This document shows, one piece after another, positions 10,093 to 19,319 of a DNA stretch of 23,959 bases. Origin of the DNA: Spirogloea muscicola (taxonomy: Eukaryota > Streptophyta > Zygnematophyceae > Spirogloeales > Spirogloeaceae). The notes beneath the pieces are model-generated. The model made no database searches, was not told the DNA's origin, and worked only from the letters and a program-made list of their open reading frames with translations. Location: positions 732,461 to 756,419 of the forward strand of contig WELB01000019.1 in assembly GCA_009602725.1 (NCBI GenBank). Direction: 5' to 3'. A program made the position numbers and the translations under genes. Every line of letters starts with the position of its first letter. Within the stretch, counting starts at the first letter, position 1.

Positions 10093-10515
10093 AGCTGGCT
10101 GCCATATGCTCATGCCACTCCTTGCGTACAGAGAAGACCTCCTAATATTAGCCCTTCACCCTCCGAAGCTAGGGCAGCAGGTTAACTACCTCACTGCTAC
10201 ATGTGAGGACCATTAAGTGCAAGCTTAGTCACAATCTAGAGAAGTGGTCAACTATCTCCATAAGCCAGCAATCTTGTGGCAGGCAGTCACTTGTGTGAGC
10301 CTTCTACTTGGCTCGTTCTGGTCTTTCTCCTAGCCACGTCCACATTGGACCAGCTAATCTTAGAGAGACAGCTACAGAAATCCAGGGAAGAACGAGTCTT
10401 AGGCTCACACACAGCACATGTTCACGTATTTGACAGCATGTTGTGGATCAGGTGTGCAATATGTGCAGTACGTGTGCCACCATTCTCAGCACGGTTTCTA
10501 ATGATAGCCTAAAGA
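10093..10515. other. Convergent 3' intergenic region (DUF3593-like / SMC4)
   Basis: About 420 bp holding both 3' UTRs. An open + frame at 10276-10512 matches nothing I know and has no splice or context support. No RNA gene or repeat seen. Confidence 0.55.
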
Positions 10516-13500
10516 TCAGCCAGAGACAGCTGCAACGCAAAAGCTAGAAGGATTGATGGTGGCGCTCTTAGTGCAGTTGTCGGTCTTGTAGATGCCGACT
10601 AAGCGGTCGGCCAGCTCGAACATGTTGTTCCTTAGGCTTTGCAGGCACATAAAGAGAAACCATGCCAAACACTATAAGTAATGGGCACAAAAATATTGCT
10701 ACAAGCAGAGCTCGTATCTCGAAGTGCTGCATGAGTAAGTCCTATGGTCTTACCTGATGATGATGAATTGGGCATCCTTGGTGCGCTCCTTGATGTAATG
10801 GGCGACAATTGAGACGTTCTTGAAGTCTGCAAGGTGGAGTACACAATCGCAGATGTCCAATATGTGCATATGCCAGTTCAATCAATATGCTCTATCGAAG
10901 TCATTTCACTGAGTGTCTTGTGCTGTTGAGAAGCAGCCTACACAGCATAGATAACCTCAGGTTGGCTGAGTGGACAAGATATCAGGAAAGTACCTAGAGC
11001 TGCATCAATTTCATCCATCACATAGAGGGGGGTGGGCTTGTAGTGATGGAGAGCAAAGACAAGTGCCAGGGAGCTCAGAGTCTGCAGGCAAAGCCGCTGA
11101 AGGAGTGAGAATGCCATATGCTGAATCAGAGATCGTTCTACAAACAGGAGCACCGAGCGTTCGTTCTTGCATACTACCGCGTAGCATGCAGCATCATGTC
11201 ACACTTTTGATCCTCAGCCTCATGCGGGCCTTTCAGGCCCTTGCTTTGAGCTGTAATACTCTAGGGTATTATGAAGCAAGCAGGCTGGCTGCATGCTGAC
11301 CTTTTCACCTCCTGATAGATTCTGGATGCTCTTCCAGCTCTTTTTGGGTGGTCGTACACTAAAGATGATGCCCTCAGAGAATGGGTCTAAAGAGTCCACA
11401 AGCTCCAGCTCTGCATCTCCTCCCAACGTTATCATCTGACCAACTTGCAGGTTATTCAGTTGTCAAGGACTCTCTTGCTTGATGCATCCGTAAATTCTCA
11501 TAGCTCAGGGTGGACGGACTCGTGTCTTGTCCTCCAAGAATTTGCTAGCAATCACTACTTACATGTTTGCTACTGCACCTTAACGCACAGTGGATAGTCG
11601 AGACTGATCTTACTAGGCACCTGATACATCTCTTTAAGCTTCAAGGTGATGACACTATATCCTGCCATGAACTCGTTGAGTCTGCAACAAAATACTTGTA
11701 GTCAAGGTCAAGCATGATGACAGTGGTCACATTGCAAGCAAGCAGTTGTGCAAGAGGGGCCTAACACTCTTATTCTGCACTTTCAGTGACTGACACGCGC
11801 GCGCAGGTGCTTTGGGGATAACAAGATGCACTAACATTGAGCAGCAATACTCCAGCAGGTCACATAATCATGAAGTATTGACATTAATTTGAGCTGTATT
11901 ACCTGTGCTTGCAAAGCCCATCATACTCTTGCTGCACAGCATCCCTCTCTTCTGTCATGCGGTTGAGGTCCTCCACTCTCTCCTCTAACTCTGCAGCTTT
12001 TGTCCTGTACCTGTGCATCCAAGTTGCCTTGGCAATCTCCTTCAGGCCACTAGTATATCTTGAAAGAGGCTGAAGAAAGTTAGCAGTAAAAGCAAGCGAT
12101 GGGTATCACTTGTAAGGATAGTACAGTGATTTGTAGTCTTTAAAAGAGACAAAGATTAAGACGAGCAGGGCTGACGAGACTGGCGTACTCTGCCATAGAC
12201 GCCATATTTGGCTTCATCTCTTGCAGCTCCACTTCCAACTTGGCCAAATCGCTTTGGGCCTTCTTTTGAGCTGTGGCCCTCCCTTTCTGTGTGTCTTCTC
12301 TCAACTCCTCCACAGCCAGCTCCTCCAGGTAAAGTCCTTCATTGCTTAGCCTGAACAGCAAGACGTGGCACTATCTGATCCAACAGCTTCAGGAAGGTGT
12401 TCATTGATCACCTCAATCGACATGAATTACAAAGTGCAAGGCGATTTAAGATGCAACAAAGTCTCTCAATATTCAAAGCTTGTGCTGTTAGTACTTACAG
12501 AGCACACTGTGCCTGCTGTTGGTTGTGCAACTCCTCCAGCTGTTGCTGTTGAGCTTGACATCTTGACTCCAAGCCTTGCAACTCCAAGCTCAACTCCTCA
12601 AGCTTGACTTCCTCTTCACCCTGCAGCAAAGAGCTGTATGTCAGTGGTTGGCTTTTGCATGAAATTCAGCTTTCCCGGACATTCCTCTACCTAAAGTCTG
12701 GTGGAATATACTGTGCGCTTGTTTACACAGCTGCCAATAAGGGGACTGAAGCAGGCACAAGCTATATAATATACACTAGCTTTCATATAGGCATCACAAT
12801 CAAGGTGCCCACAATACCGTAGTTGAGACCATCTTTTCTTTGGCTGCCTTGATTCTGTGAAAGTTCTTACTGACTGCCTCGAGTTCTTTCCTCCTGGTGT
12901 CCACGACCTGCCTCAATCAGCGATCAACATCCGTGAGATCGAGAGGCCCTCACAGCTGAAAGGCCCCTAACAGATTGTTGGTGCATTCTTACATGGATGG
13001 ATAAGCAGGCAAAGCACGCTGACATGTAGTGTATGGAAGATGAAGCTTCTACAGGCTGTGGTATATACCTCCTGCATCTCCGTGTACTTCTCTTGGACAC
13101 CAAAGGCCAGCATCTCTAACTCCTTGTATTCTGCTAGCTTGGTGGATTCCTTTTCGATATGTGCAAGTCTTTCCTCGTCAGCAAGTGCCACGGCCTTCAC
13201 CAATTTGTCCACCATATTCTTATTACTTGCTACTTGCACCTTTCTCTTGCTTATTTCCAATCCATTGGTGTCCAATGCCTGAATTACAAAAGAAGGACCG
13301 TGTCACTCTAAGAGTACGAATGATGTCAGTGATTTAATCCTATATCTAAGCCTGACCTCCTTACACAATTGCGCGATGGGCTCAACTGATTTGACAGGAA
13401 GGGCACATGCCTCTCATACCTGTTGCAATGCAGCTACTCGAGCTTTCTGGGCTTTCAGCTCCTCTCCACCAGCTTCTTCCAGACTCTTCTGCAGCCCCTC

Positions 13501-16500
13501 TGCTTCATTACGCAGGTCTGCCGAGCTGCTTTCCAGCTTGGCAAGCGCAAGCTCTTCTTGGGCAACAGTAGCTACCAGCAGTGTGATCCTTTCCAGCTCG
13601 ACTTTGTTAGGCACAGCCGCAGACTCCAGGGTTTCTATCCGCGAAGCCAAGTCGACGTGCTGGATCTTCAACTCTTCCACCTGGACAAGATCCAGTCTGA
13701 GTATCAGTCTGGAAGTCAAATGCCCCTCTGACAACTACAGGTCAAATATTGAGGCACTCTACTGTCAGCAGCACCGATGGAAGCATCTCCCTCCAGAAGA
13801 GACCAGAATGTTGGGATGGCACTAGCCTCAAGCTTGGTCCTGAGGAGTTTGTCTTTCAGGGTGGCAAGCGCCTTCTCTGCTGCCTCAGCAGCCCTGCCAG
13901 ACAGCCCCCTCTGAGTCTGCACATCCTCGAGCTCTTGCGACAGCCTCGCCAGCTCGCCCTCTGCCTGTAGCAAGGTCTCCTTTGAAACACCTGTGCTTCT
14001 GATAGCCGTTCCTATCCGTCCCTTCAATGGCTTGCCTCCTCCGGACATGGCCCCTGTCCCCTCGTAAAGGACTCCATCAAGAGTGACGACTCTCCTGAAG
14101 TGTCTGTCCTTCCCATATGCAATTCTTTGACCCTGGTAAATAGTATGCCATGGAGGACAGCTTTAAGTATTTTGAAGGGTTTTATACATGAACTACCTTC
14201 AGGCGGACAGACATGTTTGAAGCCGCAATAGCAAATCATATGCTGATGATTGTTGGCATAAGCACGTCACGCAAATAGAATGTACCTGGTCAATGTCTTC
14301 TGCAACAACAGTGTTGCGCAGAGCAAAGAAGAAGGCCGGTTTCAAATGCTCGTCTTTGACCTTAACAAGGTCAAACAGCCTCACGACTCCCTCTGGTGTA
14401 TGTACATGTTTGGTCATCTCTGGTACTAGGTGCTTTTGTTTCTCCTGTGCCATCATGTGCACACGAAAGCCTTGTGATCCTTGCTGCCTTCAAATGAGAT
14501 GCTGAAATTTGCTGCACACGCTGCTGCATATCAGCCACGAGGAGCAGCAATTCTACTTACCAAGATTATTGTCGACACGACACCAAGATTCTGCGAGCGA
14601 ACCATGTCCACACAGGCTTGAGCATCTGCTGTGGTCTGAGCCACAAGGAAGTCCAGAGCGCCACAGGCCGTGGAGATGGCTATATCATACTTTGCTGGAA
14701 CAATCAGGCAATTCACATATCAGTTCCGTGACCCATATGGGCGATCTTACATATAGTTACATGTGCCAGGATATGAGATCCCTGAATATTGCCACAATGT
14801 AGCATGGATGAGCCACAACTGGTACATGCAATGCCTATCACAAAGCTCACAACACTAAACATTAGATGCACGCTGAGCACAAATACACAAAGTGGCTGTA
14901 TATGTACCAAACTGTCAAATGCAGTCCAAATGAGTGCCAAAGGACTACAATGCATTACCATCTATGGCACCAAGGTCCGTCCCCCAATCGCCCAAGAATG
15001 CCAGACAAGTGGCCAGCTTCTCGGGCCTTGATGATAGCTTGCATCAAGGCCTTGAGTACTTTCCGAAGTGAGAGCCTCCCTTTGCTCATGCACTTTCAAC
15101 CTTGCTTGTTGAACAGCTTCCGTTAGAGCACCTTCATTTGCTTTACATTCCTGCTTTCAAGGAGCGTGCAGATTGGTTGGAGGACTCTTGTGATCACGTC
15201 AGCAAGACACGTATCAGTACAAGGACTCTTACCCTTTTTGCCTGGAAGTTAGCAGAAGCAGTTAGCAGAAAGTTAGCAGAAAGAGAAAAAAGCAGAAAAG
15301 ATTGAGAAAGGAGAAGTGCCTGTAGCTGAGTGCAATATCCACACCTGTTCCCTGTGTTGCGCTTGTTGCATGATTCTATGATTCTCTTCAATCGAGCTAT
15401 CTATCTCTCTGAGCTGGGCTTCCTTGACCGATAACTCCTGCTCCATGTGGCAAATCGCCCACTTTGCTTGCGTACAGCGGTGCGTAGCTGATAGATGCTG
15501 GCATCACCATAGAGATTGTAGTATCAGGTGAGATAGGCCTAACAGCACAGTGAGCATGCAGAGTTGTCGCATGCAAACCTCAAAGAAGCGAGCAACTTGA
15601 AAAGAAGTGCTTCACCTTGTCTTGCAGTAGCTTGCTCTCTACTGTAGCGACCTCAACGAGGCCCCTGGTTTTACGTATTTGTTTCTCCCAGGGTTCCAGC
15701 TCCTGATGCACTTCCGCCAGCTTGTCCCTCAACTTGGCCATCTCAATTGGTCTTGCAAAGACAATATTGTGGACAAAGTAAGTTAGCCTAAGCTTTTGTC
15801 CTGTTGTCAAAAGCAAGTGCAAGTCATTTGTAACAGACTGCAGTAGCTGTGCGTTCAGTCCATGTACCGCCAGCTGCTGCCATGACTTCCTCAAGAGCAT
15901 GCTCTTGTTGTTGAAGATCCTTGTTCAAAATAACTGTTTGTTTCTCGAGCAGCGGAAGTGCAGCCATCGCTTCTTCTGTGTCCACATTCAGAGATGTTAT
16001 CCGTGCGTTCTCCTGGTGAGGAAGATCAACAAAGTCAGGCAGCGTGGCAGATAATTATCAACTCATAGACTCTAACTGCGTACCTGCAGCAGCAAGCACA
16101 ATCTCTTGTCCAATTGCTGCGCCTACCTTTACAACCCTCTCTTCCAACTTTTTCCGTTTCTGCTTCATGTGCTTGAGGTCCTCCCTGTGCTTGACATCCT
16201 TCCGCTCAAATTGCTTAAACTCATCCCTGCATGCATTTTGAGTGGCCACAATATCCTGGCAGACATGAAAACGTGAAAACTACCGCAAAGTCAGACATTC
16301 AATTGCAGCCTCAAAATCGAGCAAAGACACTGCTGTTGTGACTGTGGAGATATTCCTCAGTCTCCTACAGTTGCATCCATTCACTCATTATTTCAGGTTA
16401 ATCGATCAGAAGGTGGTCAAGATGCATATGGGGTTCTGATTATGACTGGACCTCTTGTCTCCAACTAAAGGTTGCAGAGATGTCCAAAGTAAGACGCATG

Positions 16501-18506
16501 TTGGAGGCAAGAGTGACTGACATCATGCTCTTTCTTGTGGTGATTGTACAAGACCTCCTTCTCCTTTAGCTGCTCGTCGTATTGAGCACTTTTCCTCCTA
16601 TAGGCATCAGAATGAGTGGCTATCACAATGGGCTACGCGAATACAATACTTGGCAAGCACAAAGTGCGCTGCCTGCGCAGCTCCTATGTAAGTGCAAATT
16701 GTGAGGGCGGATGCATAAGACAATATCATGGACACGAAGTACCTCTCATTCTCCAGCATGTCTTGCATCTGAGCTTTTCTTGTCACCAAGAGATCCTTCT
16801 GTTCGCGAGCATCCTTTAGTTTCAGCGAAGAAATGAGCTTTTGCAGTTGGAAGCTCTTGCCTTCCTTCATGAGGTATGCCTCTGCATCATTCTTAGCCTC
16901 CTGCATGGTTTGGAGAAGATTGTGATTTGTGATGAGCTCGTCTACGACTGATCAAGTGGCTTGCTTTCAAGAATGACTTGTCCTCAATACCCGATTGCTA
17001 CAGAAGCCTGCCAACTCCGCTTTGTAAGCTCACCTGCAGGCTGTCTTTTTCTTTGACTGCAGCTTTCATTCTGTGTATAGCAGCCACTCGTTTCTCGTTG
17101 GCTGACTCTAAGCTGGGGGACAGGACAAAGTATCATGTCAGCCGCGGTGTGAAGCAGCCGCCACTGAGGACACTACAACAACAAAAAAATATTCTGGCGG
17201 ACAAGGGTCCTACTGCAAGTAAAGGTCTCTCCAAGGCCCATTGAAAATGAAGGTCCCAACACAAACTGGGCAGCACCAGCCGGTATAGCACATACATAGC
17301 GGCGCTTTTGTCAATCTTCTCGACGTAGCGATTAGAACCAATAATGTCCTCCAAGTACTCCAGCAGGCCTTCGTCTTGCTTGTAGACTCCTTTTGGCTTC
17401 ATCAAAGCAATCTGCTCTACTTCACCCTGGCAGATTCACAAAAAGAGGGGGATCATGCAATGTGCAATGTGACGTGCTTTGAGGGCCACGTTTCATCATC
17501 ATGCAGGAAGAATGCAATGGACATGCAGATTCTGTGAACATGTGCACAAATTTCTATGGACCTGTAAGATGAGAAAGCGATTGTGATCCAGATCGATGCC
17601 TTTCTCCTTCAAAAGTGTGGTCACTTCAGTGAAGTTGCTGCTCTTCTGCCCTATGAAGTACTTGGACGTATTGTTCCTGAACGCTGTCCGCGTCACAGTA
17701 AAGAGGGAGTTGGGTATGTACTCAAATTCTTCCTCATCCTGTACAAGAGTTGGTGTACAGCTCAGATGCCGTCCAAGCCTCCCAAATCAAAGTGGAAGGA
17801 CGTCACCGAGTCAAACCTTTTCACACCAAACAATCTCACCTTATCAATTATATCTTGAAAGTGCACAGAGACTTCCGCTGACTCCAGGTTCTGATGGTTT
17901 GTCGAGTTGTGGATGAGCTCCGAGACTTTGTTGAGTCTCAACTGCACAGGAGTTTGCATAGTTGTGGGCGTTATGCAGACAGCTCCCGAAGAAGAATCAA
18001 TGTGATGATGCTGACAAGCTGCTGTTCTTACCAAGTTGTGAAATTCTGCACGCTGAGCGTCTACGGGTCTGGTTGCAAACAGGCCGACCTGCTTGGCTCG
18101 CTTTCCAAAGACAAAAAGCATGGCGTCGATGACATTGCTCTTCCCGCTCCCATTTGGTCCCACCACAGAGGAGAAGCTCTACAGGGCAAGCCATGACATC
18201 AATCAGATTTGTGTTGAATGAACAGCAAGGATAGGCTATAAGCGAGGGACTCAGCAACAACATTTGGGAACCGTGCCGTACCTTGTGGAAGGGCCCGACC
18301 TCCTGGACGCCGGCATAAGACTTGAAGTTGGTCATGACCATCTTGGTGATGATCAGCCGCTTCCGTGCCTGCGAGGCCGGCGCAGCATCGACGTCGTGCA
18401 CCCGCGGGCCCTGCGCTTCTTGCTGCGCTACAACGTCGCCATCCGGCGCGTCTGCGGCGGGCATCACTGGCGCGCCGTGGCGGAGTCCGACCTCCTCTAG
18501 CCCCAT
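10516..18506 (-). CDS. SMC4: SMC4 condensin subunit (structural maintenance of chromosomes 4)
   Basis: ATPase of condensin that compacts chromosomes at mitosis, partner of SMC2. About 27 exons, roughly 1,340 residues (family about 1,250-1,300). N-terminal head, exons 18506-18282, 18178-18089, 17941-17840, 17738-17562, 17426-17296: NFKSYAG, Walker A GPNGSGKSNVIDAMLFVFG at about residues 81-99, GIDLDHNRFLILQ, GEVEQIALMKPKG. First coiled coil 17112-15345. Hinge 15150-13823: GILGRLGD, YDIAISTACGALD, RLFDLVKVKDEH, RIAYGKDRHFRRVVTLDG, GAMSGGGKPLKGRIG. Second coil 13727-11903, including EMKPNMASMAEY. C-terminal head 11681-10516: LNEFMAG, TLGGDAELELVDSLDPFSEG, signature LSGGEK, Walker B LYVMDEIDAAL, IIISLRNNMFELADRLVGIYKT. 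These motifs separate SMC4 from SMC2. Two boundaries (15800, 12176/12069) are uncertain. Exon 15150-14959 has its frame broken twice, so as written no intact protein is encoded. Confidence 0.93.
14959..15150 (-). other. SMC4: Frame-disrupted hinge-proximal exon of SMC4
   Basis: The exon is 192 nt, but its flanking splice phases require 3n+1. Three frames must be used in turn: ECKANEGALTEAVQQARLKV in the first, RKVLKALMQAIIKAREAGHL then GILGRLGD in the second (from about 15065), and DLGAID in the third (from about 14978), which joins the next exon correctly at a split Ala codon. The second break is an 8-bp GTCCGTCC, a tandem copy of a 4-bp unit. Confidence 0.8.
15026..15049. repeat. Short perfect inverted repeat inside the broken SMC4 exon
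   Basis: On the + strand CCTTGATG is followed by an 8-base spacer and CATCAAGG, so both strands can form an 8-bp hairpin. It lies where the protein carries about four residues more than I expect from relatives (MQA then IIKA). It may mark a local rearrangement or may be chance. Confidence 0.55.
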
Positions 18507-18513
18507 GTCTTCG

Positions 18514-18570
18514 CCTCCGCCGCCGCCGCCGCCGCCGCCTCCGCCGCCGCCGTCGCCGCCGCCGCCGCGC
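18514..18570. repeat. (CCG)n tract in the SMC4 5' leader
   Basis: Nearly pure CCG triplets, with a few CCT and TCG, beginning 8 bp upstream of the SMC4 ATG. On the mRNA strand it is a GGC-rich leader that would be strongly structured. No upstream in-frame ATG reads into it. Confidence 0.8.
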
Positions 18571-18737
18571 CGATGGCGCGCGGCGGGGGCGGCAGCACTG
18601 GCTTCGTAGAAGCAATGCCGCGAGGAATGTTACTTAATGATTATCTCTTAAGACCTGACGCTGAGCTGGCCTGGAGCCTTCAAAGCTGGGACTGCAAACG
18701 AGGCGAGTCGTCGGCTCGACGGCAGCCACGCGCCGGC

Positions 18738-18800
18738 TGACGTGATGGCGGGGACGGCGGTAATGACGTTGTGAGGGGCCGTTTATTATCACTGACGTCA
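18738..18800. promoter_or_regulatory. Cluster of TGACGT elements including a perfect CRE palindrome
   Basis: TGACGTG at 18738-18744, TGACGTT at 18764-18770 and the palindrome TGACGTCA at 18793-18800. These are bZIP-type binding cores. Three within 63 bp of an intergenic region is more than expected by chance, but occupancy is inference. Confidence 0.5.
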
Positions 18801-18869
18801 AGATAGAAATAGATAACGCCCTGGCCCGGCGCACCCCGGCGGGCGCGCCTGATTCAAACGGGCGGTGAC

Positions 18870-18879
18870 GGCGGGAAAA
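18870..18879. promoter_or_regulatory. E2F-type site upstream of SMC4
   Basis: GGCGGGAAAA, the reverse of TTTTCCCGCC, matches the E2F consensus. It lies about 365 bp upstream of the SMC4 ATG. An AACGG core (the core of the plant mitosis-specific element) is nearby at about 18857-18861. Both fit cell-cycle control of a condensin gene. Confidence 0.5.
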
Positions 18880-18954
18880 GCAAGGATCTCGAAACGCGTC
18901 AGTGAGGTGGTGTAATTTCCGACTGCGGCTACACGAGGTTGGAGGGCCCACGCC

Positions 18955-18980
18955 CACGTGGGTGCCTCGTGGGCCACGTG
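18955..18980. promoter_or_regulatory. Two G-boxes 20 bp apart
   Basis: CACGTG at 18955-18960 and 18975-18980, each followed by GGTG, so the pair forms a short direct repeat. G-boxes are bound by bZIP and bHLH factors in green plants. Confidence 0.5.
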
Positions 18981-19084
18981 GGTGGCGGCACGCTTTGGGG
19001 TCCTCTGCGGGGAAGTGGGGGCCGAGCGGCCCCGTTGAGTCAATCCCGGCAGACGACTCAGCTGGCTTACTTACGTTGTTACCC

Positions 19085-19146
19085 ATTGGCGATCTGGCTG
19101 TTCACAGCTCCTTGCCCCCTTGGGAAAGCCACTACTTCTTCATTGG
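19085..19146. promoter_or_regulatory. Two CCAAT-type motifs in a shared context
   Basis: ATTGG (reverse CCAAT) occurs at 19085-19089 and 19142-19146, both times as CATTGGCGA. They lie 170-235 bp upstream of the amidase ATG, a plausible distance for NF-Y sites. Confidence 0.35.
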
Positions 19147-19264
19147 CGAGCGATGTGCGGCTTTCCTGCTGAGGCCGCTGCCAAAGCAGCGGGAACAATC
19201 AGCGGCAACGCCAGATGGGCTGGATCGCCACACCCATTCGTTGGCCCCAGGCGCCATCCAGGCA

Positions 19265-19288
19265 CCACCGCCGCCGCCGCCGCCTCCT

Positions 19289-19315
<27 letters not shown>
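19265..19315. repeat. (CCG)n tract directly upstream of the amidase start
   Basis: About 50 bp of CCG/CCT triplets ending 3 bp before the ATG. In frame it would read poly-Pro, but no in-frame ATG exists upstream, so it is taken as 5' UTR. Confidence 0.8.

Positions 19316-19318
<3 letters not shown>

Positions 19319-19319
<1 letters not shown>

Larger units (their letters stand above)
18507..19318. promoter_or_regulatory. Divergent SMC4 / amidase intergenic regulatory region
   Basis: 812 bp between two start codons on opposite strands, GC-rich, flanked by (CCG)n runs on both sides. It contains several ACGT-core motifs, two CCAAT-type motifs and an E2F-type site, listed separately. Whether it is one bidirectional promoter or two promoters cannot be told from sequence. 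Confidence 0.55.

Noticed and set aside
10276-10512. 79-codon + frame between the DUF3593-like gene and SMC4
   Set aside because: Lies in a convergent 3' region, no homology recognised and no splice partner.
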